Positions 46,380 through 53,641 are shown, numbered from the stretch's first letter. The stretch: 64,000 nt of DNA from Candidatus Contendibacter sp. (GCA_029624675.1 JARSSP010000021.1:62001-126000); one strand, 5' to 3'. Notes: generated by a model not told the origin, from the letters alone. Program-made: numbers and translations.

Positions 46380-46586
46380 TTATGCGGCTAGCGTCTGTTT
46401 GCAATAATCAAGCGTCATCTCAACGCATGGTTTGGGCACCGTCGGGAAATCATCCAGAAACTCGTCAATACTGCTGCCGGTCGCCAAATAATCAAACAAG
46501 GTTTCTATCGGGACGCGGGTGCCTTTGAAGACGGGAACGCCGTGCATGATATCTGCATCAATGGTGACAAAATCGTGCTTATTCAT
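46380..46586 (-). CDS. DUF433 antitoxin-like protein
   Basis: A 68-residue DUF433 protein with a short HTH-like fold: FVTIDADIMHGVPVFKGTRV, PIETLFDYLATGSSIDEFLDD, and the closing DFPTVPKPCVEMTLDY. DUF433 proteins sit upstream of DUF5615 PIN-like toxins and probably neutralise them and repress the operon. It starts the pair, with 4 bp before the toxin gene. Confidence 0.9.
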   Translation of the reverse strand: MNKHDFVTIDADIMHGVPVFKGTRVPIETLFDYLATGSSIDEFLDDFPTVPKPCVEMTLDYCKQTLAA

Positions 46587-46678
46587 CGCTGGATCTCCAG
46601 AACGCTCACCGATGGACGGTCTTGCTGGGTTTGGACAAAAAATACAGCGATTTAGCTATCCTTGTGGATAACTTTCTC

Positions 46679-46708
46679 AAAAAAAATCGCCCCGCGCTGC
46701 GCGCGGGG
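46679..46708 (-). terminator. Rho-independent terminator of the FGE-sulfatase paralog
   Basis: On the minus strand ccccgcgc (46701-46708) and gcgcgggg (46690-46697) form an 8-bp stem around a 3-base loop, followed within three bases by eight Ts (A-run 46679-46686 on the plus strand). Confidence 0.93.
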
Positions 46709-46738
46709 ATAAAGGGTAAAAGATTAAAGATCAAAGAC

Positions 46739-47815
46739 TTATAATGATCTGGCGAGACGGAACCCCCGGGTGTCGCCGCGGTAGGCCGGGCCGTACCCGA
46801 GGCGGGCGGCGGAACGCACCCTGACGGGTACGCTGTACCAGGCGCCGCCCCGCACCGCCAGGGGGCCAGTTGTACCTTTATCGGTGCATTTCTGCTCCGC
46901 GCCACCGTAATCCTGATCATAGGCCGAGCAGGTCCATTCCCAGACATTGCCCGACATGTCGTATAACCCAAAGCCGTTAGCGGCTTTTCGACCCACCGAA
47001 TGGGTTTTATCACCACTGTTGCCGTCATACCAGGCCAGCCGGTCAAGGTCATCACCACCACAGTACCGCTGTCCCGCTACGCCTCCCCGGCAGGCGTATT
47101 CCCATTCGGCTTCCGTCGGTAGCCGGTACGTCTTCCCCGTCCGCTGGTTCAGTTGGCCCAGGTAGTCTTGAATGTCGTTCCAGGAGACGCTCTCCACCGG
47201 GCAGTCAGCGCAGTTTTGAAAAGAGGAAGGATTGCTCCCCATCACCGCTTGCCATTGCCCTTGCGTCACTTCGGTTTTCCCCATTTCAAACCGCTCCACA
47301 CACACCCGGTGCTGGCGTTCGTCGCTTTCCCGACCCGCCTCCGATTCCGGACTGCCCATCTGGAAGCAGCCACCCGTGATCGAAACCATGTCCGGCTCCA
47401 ACGACGAACGGGACACCACCACGGCGGGCGCGGTCACTGGGACTGCTGGCGATGGGCGTTCCGAAGCCGGCTTCAACCGCGCCTTGGCCATCCGCGCGTA
47501 CCGACCCTTCGGGTACTCCTCCAGATACGCCTCGAAACACGCCGCCGTTCCGCATTCCGCCGCTGCTTTCCACGCCTCATGGTCATGATCCACCACGGGC
47601 GCGGGCTTCGGCACAGGCTTGGGTTTGGGCGCCGGTTCCACTTTCGGGTGGGGTTTGGGCGCGGGTGCTTTCTTCGCCGCTTCTTCCGCCGCCTCTCGCT
47701 CGTACTTTTCCGCCCGTCGGCGTACCTCCTCCATATCCACGTTCTGACCTACCACCATCCCCGGCCATCCCACGCCGAGCAATACCCACCCCATCAGCCA
47801 GTGACATCCGCGCAT
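46739..47815 (-). CDS. Secreted module-family protein with FGE-sulfatase (SUMF1) domain
   Basis: A 358-residue exported protein. Signal peptide, charged DMEEVRRRAEKYE helix, Lys/Pro linker and the CGTAACFEAYLEEYPKGRYA module are nearly identical to the TPR paralog. Residues about 145-358 form a formylglycine-generating-enzyme-like (C-type-lectin) domain: MVSITGGCFQMGSPESEAG, VTQGQWQAVMGSNPSSF, YRLPTEAEWEYACRGG, GLYDMSGNVWEWT. The last 35 residues (RGGAWYSVPVRVRSAARLG...RGDTRGFRLARSL) sit where diversity-generating retroelements vary such domains. A catalytic FGE role is unlikely; ligand binding is more plausible. Confidence 0.88.
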   Translation of the reverse strand: MRGCHWLMGWVLLGVGWPGMVVGQNVDMEEVRRRAEKYEREAAEEAAKKAPAPKPHPKVEPAPKPKPVPKPAPVVDHDHEAWKAAAECGTAACFEAYLEEYPKGRYARMAKARLKPASERPSPAVPVTAPAVVVSRSSLEPDMVSITGGCFQMGSPESEAGRESDERQHRVCVERFEMGKTEVTQGQWQAVMGSNPSSFQNCADCPVESVSWNDIQDYLGQLNQRTGKTYRLPTEAEWEYACRGGVAGQRYCGGDDLDRLAWYDGNSGDKTHSVGRKAANGFGLYDMSGNVWEWTCSAYDQDYGGAEQKCTDKGTTGPLAVRGGAWYSVPVRVRSAARLGYGPAYRGDTRGFRLARSL

Positions 47816-47850
47816 CGCGCATCCCCCTTGATTTTTCTGTTGCCTCATCG

Positions 47851-47919
47851 TTTACCCCACCAGCCGCATCCAGGCCGATGCCCACCACCGTGTGCGTGCG
47901 CAGTTTGAGCGCATTGCCG
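47851..47919 (-). pseudogene. Decayed 3' end of the DUF1703-type ATPase gene, copy 1
   Basis: On the minus strand this encodes LKLRTHTVVGIGLD and then loses frame through a one-base change near 47866, where the intact gene at 44220 ends LRTHAVVGIGLDRLVG. The 37 bases between the old stop and the next start are almost identical in both places, so the ATPase end was duplicated together with the module gene. Confidence 0.8.
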
Positions 47920-47982
47920 CATTGACCGCTGTCAGGGTGCCGGCGATACTGCGTTGGTCTCATCCGGCCATTTGACCTCACC

Positions 47983-48459
47983 ATGTCTGTTCCTCATCCT
48001 CACGACGTCTTCGTGCGCGACTTTCTGGCCGATCTCGACCAGGCGCGGGACTTCTTCCGCCTGCTCCTGCCGCCCGCCTTCCAGGCCGCGTTCGACCTGG
48101 ACGCCCTGCGGGCCGAACCCACCAGCCTGATCGACGAGACCCTCAACGAGTTGCAATCCGATCTGCTGTTCTCGCTGACCACCCACGCCGGCGAGCCGCG
48201 CCAGTTGTACCTGCTATTCGAGCACAAGTCCTATCTGGACGCTGGCTTGCTCACCCAACTGCTCGGTTATCTGGGCCGCCTGTACGGCAAGCAACCTCAC
48301 CGGACGCCGATCCTCCCGCTGGTGCTCTATCATGGCGCTGCGCCCTTCACGCTCGCGCGCCGCTTCGGCGACGAGTTCGCCCTGACCGCCGAACAACAGG
48401 CCCTGCTGCGGCCCTATCTGCCGGACTTCACTTATCTGCTTTACGATCTGAGCGACTGA
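47983..48459 (+). CDS. Rpn-family nuclease, N-terminal fragment
   Basis: A 158-residue fragment of the Rpn/PD-(D/E)XK recombination-promoting nuclease family (transposase_31 type). It shows the N-terminal PHDVFVRDFLADLDQARDFF, LQSDLLFSLTTHAGEPRQLYLLFEHKSY with the catalytic D, E and K, and PILPLVLYHGAAPFT. Full-length members are about 280-330 residues. Here the frame stops after LLYDLSD; the missing middle and a shifted C-terminal piece follow in the next ORF. The catalytic core is present, but the protein is probably non-functional. Confidence 0.8.
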   Translation: MSVPHPHDVFVRDFLADLDQARDFFRLLLPPAFQAAFDLDALRAEPTSLIDETLNELQSDLLFSLTTHAGEPRQLYLLFEHKSYLDAGLLTQLLGYLGRLYGKQPHRTPILPLVLYHGAAPFTLARRFGDEFALTAEQQALLRPYLPDFTYLLYDLSD

Positions 48460-48467
48460 ACGCCACC

Positions 48468-48695
48468 ATGCTCACCGCTGCGCAACAACTCTATGAACGT
48501 GGCCATCGCGAAGGCGAAGCCCAATTGTTACGGGAGCTACTGGAACACAAATTCGGGGCGCTGCCGAAACGGATTCAGCAACGTCTGGCCGAGGCCGATG
48601 AAGCAGACTTGCGGACGTGGAGCCTGCGACTGTTGACGGCGACTGCTCTCGACGAAGTATTCCCCAAGACCCCCCGGCGGCGCTCACCCGCCTGA
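48468..48695 (+). CDS. Rpn C-terminal (DUF4351-type) fragment
   Basis: A 75-residue ORF reading QLYERGHREGEAQLLRELLE and HKFGALPKRIQQRLAEAD, which is the DUF4351 tail normally fused to Rpn nucleases. It is in another frame from the preceding fragment and starts 8 bases after its stop. About 100 residues of the usual intervening sequence are absent, so one gene has probably suffered an internal deletion. A palindromic repeat begins 21 bases after its stop. Confidence 0.7.
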   Translation: MLTAAQQLYERGHREGEAQLLRELLEHKFGALPKRIQQRLAEADEADLRTWSLRLLTATALDEVFPKTPRRRSPA

Positions 48696-48716
48696 TTCCG
48701 CAGAATGCTCCTTGCT

Positions 48717-48834
48717 GGTTCCCATGCTCTGGCGTGGGAATGCCGTCAAGCCGCTCCAGCGGTAAGAGTCCGAGGGTATGACGGAAGACGCTGGAGCGTC
48801 TGGACCTGCTCCAACACTGGAGCTTGGGGGCCAG
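48717..48834. repeat. Composite palindromic repeat, copy 2
   Basis: Same architecture as copy 1, with several substitutions (cccatgctctggcgtggg first palindrome; imperfect last palindrome). It lies between the Rpn fragments and the stop codon of the DUF1566 paralog, 14 bases from the latter. Confidence 0.8.
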
Positions 48835-48848
48835 ATGAGAAAACCCAA

Positions 48849-49688
48849 TCACTGTCCGCCGCGCACCATCCGTACGGCGTAGTAGGATCCCTCGCTGACG
48901 GTGTAGTCGTTGCCACTGTAGAAGTCCACGACCCACGCGTTATAGGGGGCATACGGAGACGCCGACCAGTACCATATTGGCTGCGTATTCGGGAAGGCCG
49001 ATTGGTCAATGGTCGGGCGTTCGTAATCACCTTCGCATGACTTCCCCGTGTCGTTCCAAGTCTTGGGTTGGCTGCTGGAGCAATAGACCAAGGTACGCAA
49101 TCCTTCTATCGCCGGTACCCGCCAATCACGGTAACCGGCATAGCCCCCTTGGCGATTCAGAGCTTTGGCAGCATGCAGCGCGGCTCGCCAATCATACTTC
49201 TTAGCCTCGCCGACACAGGTTCCACCCTGCCACGTCTGCCCCAGAGAACAGCGCATCCATTGCAGGCCGGTTTTCATGTCCGTCACCGTTCCATCGCCGT
49301 TATCCTTATAGCGATCCGCCAATAACCTTTGATTTGGGCGAGATGGCAGCTTTGGACGTTCCGCCGCTGGTGGCCGGGACTCCGTTTCCGATCCCAGCCG
49401 CGCCCGCGCCATTTTCGCGTACCGGCCCTTCGGGTACTCCTCCAGATACGCCTCAATACACGCCGTCGTCCCGCATTTCTCCGCCGACTTCCAGGCTTCG
49501 TGGTCATAATTCACCGTTGGCGCGGGTTTGGGCGTAGGCTTTGAGACTGGGGCCGGTTTCTCCTCCCGCATATATATTTCCATCCGCCGGCGTACTTCTT
49601 CCGGGTCCGGTTCCGCGCCCCAAGCTCCCCAGCCTATCAGCCCCAGCGCCATCCCTAAGCTGACCCAACCCCGCCTGCTTCGCATCAT
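48849..49688 (-). CDS. Secreted module-family protein with DUF1566 (Lcl) domain
   Basis: A 279-residue exported protein. The start at 49688 follows GAGGG by 5 bases. Signal peptide (SLGMALGLIGWGAWGAE), PDPEEVRRRMEIYMREE helix, Pro/Lys linker and module CGTTACIEAYLEEYPKGRYA match the other paralogs but at lower identity. The C-terminal domain is DUF1566: RYKDNGDGTVTDMKTGLQWM, WRAALHAAKALN, GYRDWRVPAIEGLRTLV, then YWSASPYAPYNAWVVDFYSG and VRMVRGGQ. DUF1566 is a C-type-lectin-like fold, and its end is a known site of retroelement diversification. It lies downstream of the kinase gene, with 28 bp between. Confidence 0.87.
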   Translation of the reverse strand: MMRSRRGWVSLGMALGLIGWGAWGAEPDPEEVRRRMEIYMREEKPAPVSKPTPKPAPTVNYDHEAWKSAEKCGTTACIEAYLEEYPKGRYAKMARARLGSETESRPPAAERPKLPSRPNQRLLADRYKDNGDGTVTDMKTGLQWMRCSLGQTWQGGTCVGEAKKYDWRAALHAAKALNRQGGYAGYRDWRVPAIEGLRTLVYCSSSQPKTWNDTGKSCEGDYERPTIDQSAFPNTQPIWYWSASPYAPYNAWVVDFYSGNDYTVSEGSYYAVRMVRGGQ

Positions 49689-49716
49689 CGTTACCCTCAC
49701 CTTCTTCAACGGTATT

Positions 49717-51717
49717 TTATCGCCCGCGCGCCAGCCGTTCGCGCAACGCCTGGTATTCGGGACTTTGTGGGTCCCACTGCTTCAGATCGTTCAACACCCG
49801 CTCGGCCAGCGTCCGTTGGCCCTGTTCCAAAAACAGCAGCGCCGTTGCTTGCATGACTGTGGTTTGTTCGCGCCGGAATGTTTCCACTCGGCCTTCCCGA
49901 TCCAAGGATTTGGCATCGTCCAGCGCCCGCCGCGCCGCCGGGATCCTGCGCGCTTCCAGCAGCTTCTTGACCACCGCCAGTTGAAGATCGAGTTCCTTCT
50001 GGCGGGCGATGTCCGCAGCAGTCGGCGGCGGCGCGACGGGCGCAACGGGTAAAGAAACCGGGGTATTCGGTTGCAGCACGATCGCCACTTCCTGCACGCC
50101 GGCTGCCAGCGTGCGCCACCCACGGTAGGTTTGATAACCGGGGGCGCTCACTTCCAGATCGAAGTCGCCGGGCGTCAGTTCGATCCCGTCCCGATAAGAG
50201 GGGCCGATGTTCATAATCCGGATTTGGGCGGTCGCTGGCGTCGGCTTGATCGTCAGATAAGCGCGCGGCTCCACGACGGGCGGCGCGACGGTTGGCGGCG
50301 ATTGCACGACCGGCGGCGTGACCACGGGCGGGGCTATTACCACTGGCGGGACTGGCGGCGGGGAAACTCCAGATTTCCACCAGAACCACCCGCCCAGCCC
50401 GGCCAACCCGATCACCGCAAGCGCCACCCGCGCGGTCCGTCGCTTTGGCGGGGTAGACCGTTCTGGAACCGCGTTGGGTTTGGGCGGTGCTTTTGGCGGT
50501 TCGGGCGCCGGTTTCGGCTTCGGCGGTTCGGGCGCCGGTTTCGGCTTCGGTGGTTCGGGCGCCGGTTTCGGCTTCGGTGGTTCAGGCGCAACTTTGGGCT
50601 TGGGCGGCGGGGTCGGCGGCGGCTTGATCGGCGGTTCGGACGCCGCTTTGGGCTGGGGCGGCGGCGGGCGGGTGGGCTCCTCCGCCGTCAGCACCGCTTC
50701 CAGTGGCTGTTTGAATTCCGCCATGGATTGAAAACGCTGGTCCGGTTCCACCGCCAAGGCCCGCCGTAGCGCCGCGTCCAGCGCCGGCGGCAGGTCGGGA
50801 ATCCAATGCCGGGCCGGTTGCAGCGGATCCGGCTGCCGGAGCAATTCGTTCTGTTTACGCTCCAGCGCCGACGGCAACCGCCGCGCGGTCAGCATGAAAT
50901 ACAGCGTCGCCGCCGCGCCGTAGATATCGGTCCACGGTCCCTGCCGGTTCAAGTGGCCTTGCAGGTATTGTTCGTAGGGGGCGTAGCCTTCGGAAAAGAT
51001 CAGCAGACTGCGGGTGTGGGTGCCGGTCACCTGCCGCGCCGAGCCGAAGTCCAACACGATCAGTTCGTCGTCGTTGGTCAGGTATAAATTGCCCGGCTTG
51101 AGATCGCGGTGCATGAACCCGGCCTGATGCACTTTCCGCAAGCCGTCCAGCACCGGCAACAGCAGCTTGAGCGCCCGCCGCCACGGGGTCTGAACGCCGG
51201 CCTGGCCCTTGGGCGGTTTCAGATGCCGCCCCAGGTCCTCGCCTTCGTAGTAGTCCATCACCAGATAAGCGGTGTCGTTCAGTTCGAAGTAGTTGAGCAC
51301 CCGTACCAGATGGGGATGGCGCAACTGCGCCACCGTTTGCGCTTCCTGCAGGAAGGTGCGTAGCCCGTAGCGGAACAGGTCTTCATGATCGTGGGCATTG
51401 AGCACCACCGTCTTGCGGTCGGTGGACCGCCCGACCAGTTCGCTCGGGTAATACTCCTTGATCGCCACCTTCATCTTCAGGGTCACGTCGAAGCCGCGAT
51501 AGGTGATGCCGAACCCGCCTTGGCCCAGCTTTTCCCCGACCACGTAGCCCTTCAGTTGGGTCCCGACCGGTAGCAGCGCCGCCGAACGCCCCTCCATGCC
51601 GGCGCGGTAATGGCAAATCGGGCATACCCCGGCCACGTCCCACTCGCGCGGGTGAAAACAGCCCGGACAGGTCACCTCGACTGGTTGGGCGCGGGTTTCT
51701 TCCGATGGCGCGGTCAT
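49717..51717 (-). CDS. Membrane Ser/Thr protein kinase with zinc ribbon and PEGA domain
   Basis: A 666-residue Hanks-type kinase. N-terminal zinc ribbon cysteines are C17, C20, C32 and C35. The kinase domain has the GQGGFG loop, K87 in VAIKEYYP, catalytic D205 in HRDLKPGN and DFG at 223-225. A Pro-rich linker with three PEPPKPKPA repeats leads to a membrane helix (VALAVIGLAGLGGWFWW) near residue 435, then a periplasmic PEGA domain (YLTIKPTPATAQIRI, SAPGYQTYRGW) and a helical TPR-like tail. It would sense envelope signals and phosphorylate cytoplasmic partners. The DUF1566 gene downstream is a likely operon partner. Confidence 0.92.
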   Translation of the reverse strand: MTAPSEETRAQPVEVTCPGCFHPREWDVAGVCPICHYRAGMEGRSAALLPVGTQLKGYVVGEKLGQGGFGITYRGFDVTLKMKVAIKEYYPSELVGRSTDRKTVVLNAHDHEDLFRYGLRTFLQEAQTVAQLRHPHLVRVLNYFELNDTAYLVMDYYEGEDLGRHLKPPKGQAGVQTPWRRALKLLLPVLDGLRKVHQAGFMHRDLKPGNLYLTNDDELIVLDFGSARQVTGTHTRSLLIFSEGYAPYEQYLQGHLNRQGPWTDIYGAAATLYFMLTARRLPSALERKQNELLRQPDPLQPARHWIPDLPPALDAALRRALAVEPDQRFQSMAEFKQPLEAVLTAEEPTRPPPPQPKAASEPPIKPPPTPPPKPKVAPEPPKPKPAPEPPKPKPAPEPPKPKPAPEPPKAPPKPNAVPERSTPPKRRTARVALAVIGLAGLGGWFWWKSGVSPPPVPPVVIAPPVVTPPVVQSPPTVAPPVVEPRAYLTIKPTPATAQIRIMNIGPSYRDGIELTPGDFDLEVSAPGYQTYRGWRTLAAGVQEVAIVLQPNTPVSLPVAPVAPPPTAADIARQKELDLQLAVVKKLLEARRIPAARRALDDAKSLDREGRVETFRREQTTVMQATALLFLEQGQRTLAERVLNDLKQWDPQSPEYQALRERLARGR
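50498..50578 (-). repeat. Three tandem 27-bp repeats in the kinase linker
   Basis: Units at 50498, 50525 and 50552 differ at one or two positions and encode the PEPPKPKPA linker, a partial fourth unit following. Confidence 0.85.
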
Positions 51718-51820
51718 GCAGGACGATCTCCCTCGGCAAATATGGTGATACGGTTATCGCGTCGGGGAGATAGGATAGCGCCGTTTTAGGCGATGCTCGA
51801 TGAGGGCGTTGCTGTAACTG

Positions 51821-51844
51821 GCTCCCACGCTCCGGCGTGGGAGC
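51821..51844. repeat. Single palindrome of the composite-repeat family
   Basis: A 24-base near-perfect palindrome with core cccacgctccggcgtggg, matching the terminal palindromes of the composite repeats but standing alone, between the DUF5615 toxin end and the kinase start. Confidence 0.8.
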
Positions 51845-51861
51845 GAGCAGGGTGATGACTG

Positions 51862-52218
51862 TTACTTGAGCCAATCATTCAACCAGCGGACTTGACCGGG
51901 CCAGTCCGCCATGTCGGTTTCGGCAAGCAGTCGGTCGAGCGCGTGAATCTGCTGGCCGAGGCTCAAGGCGGTTTGCGCCGCCAGGATGATCTCGCCATGC
52001 CGGGGAATCTGGCGGGCCAGCGGCATGAAATCGCGAATGTTGTAGGTGAACAGGCAACGCTGCCGTGCGGTTGCGCCTTGCAATTGCCTCTCATCCATCG
52101 CATCCAGTGGCATCCATTCATTCGGGGTGCGCGTGACGTCATGTCCGCGTTCGAGCAACGCCCGATGCAGCGCTTTTTTGGATGTGTCGGCATCCAGGTG
52201 CAGGCGGGGTTTAGGCAT
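51862..52218 (-). CDS. DUF5615 PIN-like toxin
   Basis: A 118-residue PIN-like protein: PKPRLHLDADTSKKALHRAL with the conserved aspartates, ERGHDVTRTPNEWM, CLFTYNIRDFMPLARQIP. The ATG at 52218 overlaps the DUF433 gene by 8 bases, typical of a co-translated toxin-antitoxin pair. It belongs to a different branch from the toxin at 46058, and is the intact relative of the remnant at 43271. Confidence 0.85.
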   Translation of the reverse strand: MPKPRLHLDADTSKKALHRALLERGHDVTRTPNEWMPLDAMDERQLQGATARQRCLFTYNIRDFMPLARQIPRHGEIILAAQTALSLGQQIHALDRLLAETDMADWPGQVRWLNDWLK

Positions 52219-52609
52219 GTTGCTCAGCGAGAGCGTTCTCAGCGGCAATGTGGGCGTCAATCTCGGCCCGATGCGCCTTGTGGAAGGCCAGAGCCTCGAC
52301 CACGCGCGCCTCGGGCAAGTCATATTCCGCCGCCGCCTGAGTCGGCGTCATTCCCTGATGGCGCACGTCAATCACGAAGGTTTGTACCCGAAGGCCAGTA
52401 CCCCGAAGCACCGGCGTGGGAACCCCGGATGCGCCGTATCGGTAAACGATGCCCGGAAACCGGGGAGCGTCCGCCTTCTGTTTGAGCGCGCCTACTTTTT
52501 CAGCGACCGACCACAGGATGAACTGATTGAGCGAGACCCCTTGACGGGCTGCCAACTGTTCCGCGTCGTGTTTCAGCTCGCCAGGCAAGTTCAAGGCATA
52601 TCGCGCCAT
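52211..52609 (-). CDS. DUF433 antitoxin-like protein with N-terminal RHH-like part
   Basis: A 132-residue protein. The N-terminus ARYALNLPGELKHDAEQLAA and SLNQFILWSVAEKVGAL looks like a HicB/ribbon-helix-helix segment, and the C-terminal part (GTGLRVQTFVIDVRHQGMTP, QAAAEYDLPEARVVEALAFH) is DUF433. It likely neutralises the DUF5615 protein encoded by the overlapping downstream gene. Confidence 0.85.
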   Translation of the reverse strand: MARYALNLPGELKHDAEQLAARQGVSLNQFILWSVAEKVGALKQKADAPRFPGIVYRYGASGVPTPVLRGTGLRVQTFVIDVRHQGMTPTQAAAEYDLPEARVVEALAFHKAHRAEIDAHIAAENALAEQHA

Positions 52610-52678
52610 ATTACCTCCGTATCATGCTGGAATTTGCGTTTTCCATATTTCATAAGACATCGTATAGCATATCTAACC

Positions 52679-52726
52679 GACAACCGGGATTTGCGCTGGA
52701 GCAATGAACTGGTGATCAAGACTGCG
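52679..52726 (+). pseudogene. Internal fragment of a DUF1703-type ATPase gene
   Basis: Sixteen codons on the plus strand read DNRDLRWSNELVIKTA, identical in protein to an internal segment of the ATPase encoded at 44220-45989, and differing at only a few silent positions in DNA. A TGA and the composite repeat follow at once. It is a relic of another copy, in the opposite orientation. Confidence 0.85.
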
Positions 52727-52730
52727 TGAC

Positions 52731-52850
52731 CTGGCCCCCACGCTCCAGCGTGGGAATGCCGTCTCGCCGCTCCAGCGGCTCGGATCAGCTCAGCAAGACC
52801 AGGACGCTGGAGCGTCTGGACGTGCTCCCACGCCGGAGCGTGGGAGCCAG
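52731..52850. repeat. Composite palindromic repeat, copy 3
   Basis: Full three-palindrome architecture as in copy 1. It begins directly after the ATPase relic and ends 11 bases from the stop codon of the TolA-like paralog. A weaker, decayed match is seen at about 53655-53725. Confidence 0.85.
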
Positions 52851-52861
52851 ACCAGAAGGGC

Positions 52862-53566
52862 TTAACCTCCTGGTTTGAAAAGGAGGTTGAAAGCAAGGAA
52901 TTTGGCCAGAATCTGGGGATCAGCGGGGATCGGCAACGGTGAGGCTTGTTGCGCGGCGAGGACGGCAGAATCATCAAATGCCACATCGCCGCTGCTCTCG
53001 GCGATTTTAACGCTGGTAACCGTGCCGGATAGAGTCGCAGTGATTCGTAATGTGCAGGAAAGGTTACCACTGCTATCTGGCGGTAAAGACCAATAACGTT
53101 CAACACGCTGTTTGATCAGGGCTGCATGCCGTACTACAGATAGTCTCAGTTGCTCCTCCATCACGGGTGCCTTAGACGGTTTCGCCACCAAGGCGGTTGC
53201 CGCAGGCGTTTGAGATTCCGACTCCGCTTTCAGCCGCGCCCGTGCCATCCTCGCGTACCGACCCTTCGGGTAATCCTCCAGATATGCTTCAAAACACGCC
53301 GCCGTTCCGCATTTCTCCGCCGATTGCCAAGCTTCGCGGTCGTGGTCGACCGCTGGCGCGGGCTTCGGCTGCGGTTTGGGCGCCGGGGCCGGTTTTGGCT
53401 GGAGTTTGGGCGCGGGCGCTTTCTTCGCCGCCTCTTCCGCTGCTTCCCGCTCGTACTTTTCCGCCCGTCGGCGTACCTCCTCCATATCCACGTTCTGACC
53501 CACCATCAGTCCCGGCCATCCCGCGCCGAGCAATACCCACCCCATCAGCCAGTTACATCCCCGCAT
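52862..53566 (-). CDS. Secreted module-family protein with TolA/TonB-like C-terminus
   Basis: A 234-residue exported protein. Signal peptide, DMEEVRRRAEKYEREAAEE helix, Lys/Pro linker and CGTAACFEAYLEDYPKGRYARMARARL module are nearly identical to the TPR and FGE paralogs. The C-terminal 95 residues resemble the TolA C-terminal domain: LIKQRVERYWSLPPDSSGNL, CTLRITATLSGTVTSVKIAES and a closing DDSAVLAAQQASPLPIP. Such domains contact partner proteins across the periplasm. The GGGG-rich leader before the ATG matches that of the paralogs. Confidence 0.85.
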   Translation of the reverse strand: MRGCNWLMGWVLLGAGWPGLMVGQNVDMEEVRRRAEKYEREAAEEAAKKAPAPKLQPKPAPAPKPQPKPAPAVDHDREAWQSAEKCGTAACFEAYLEDYPKGRYARMARARLKAESESQTPAATALVAKPSKAPVMEEQLRLSVVRHAALIKQRVERYWSLPPDSSGNLSCTLRITATLSGTVTSVKIAESSGDVAFDDSAVLAAQQASPLPIPADPQILAKFLAFNLLFKPGG

Positions 53567-53605
53567 CGCGCATCCCCCTTGATTTCTCCGTAGATTTATC
53601 CACCT

Positions 53606-53641
53606 TCACCCCGCCAGCCGTTCCAAGCTGATATTTTCTAC
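53606..53641 (-). pseudogene. Decayed 3' end of a DUF1703-type ATPase gene, copy 2
   Basis: On the minus strand 53641-53606 reads VENISLERLAG and stop, the typical C-terminus of these ATPases (compare GIGLDRLVG at 44220). It lies 40 bases before the start of the TolA-like paralog, the same place as in the other two paralogs. Confidence 0.65.

Noticed and set aside
50498..50578. Regular 27-bp repeats considered as a CRISPR-like array
   Set aside because: The repeats are contiguous without spacers and are in frame, encoding the kinase Pro-rich linker.
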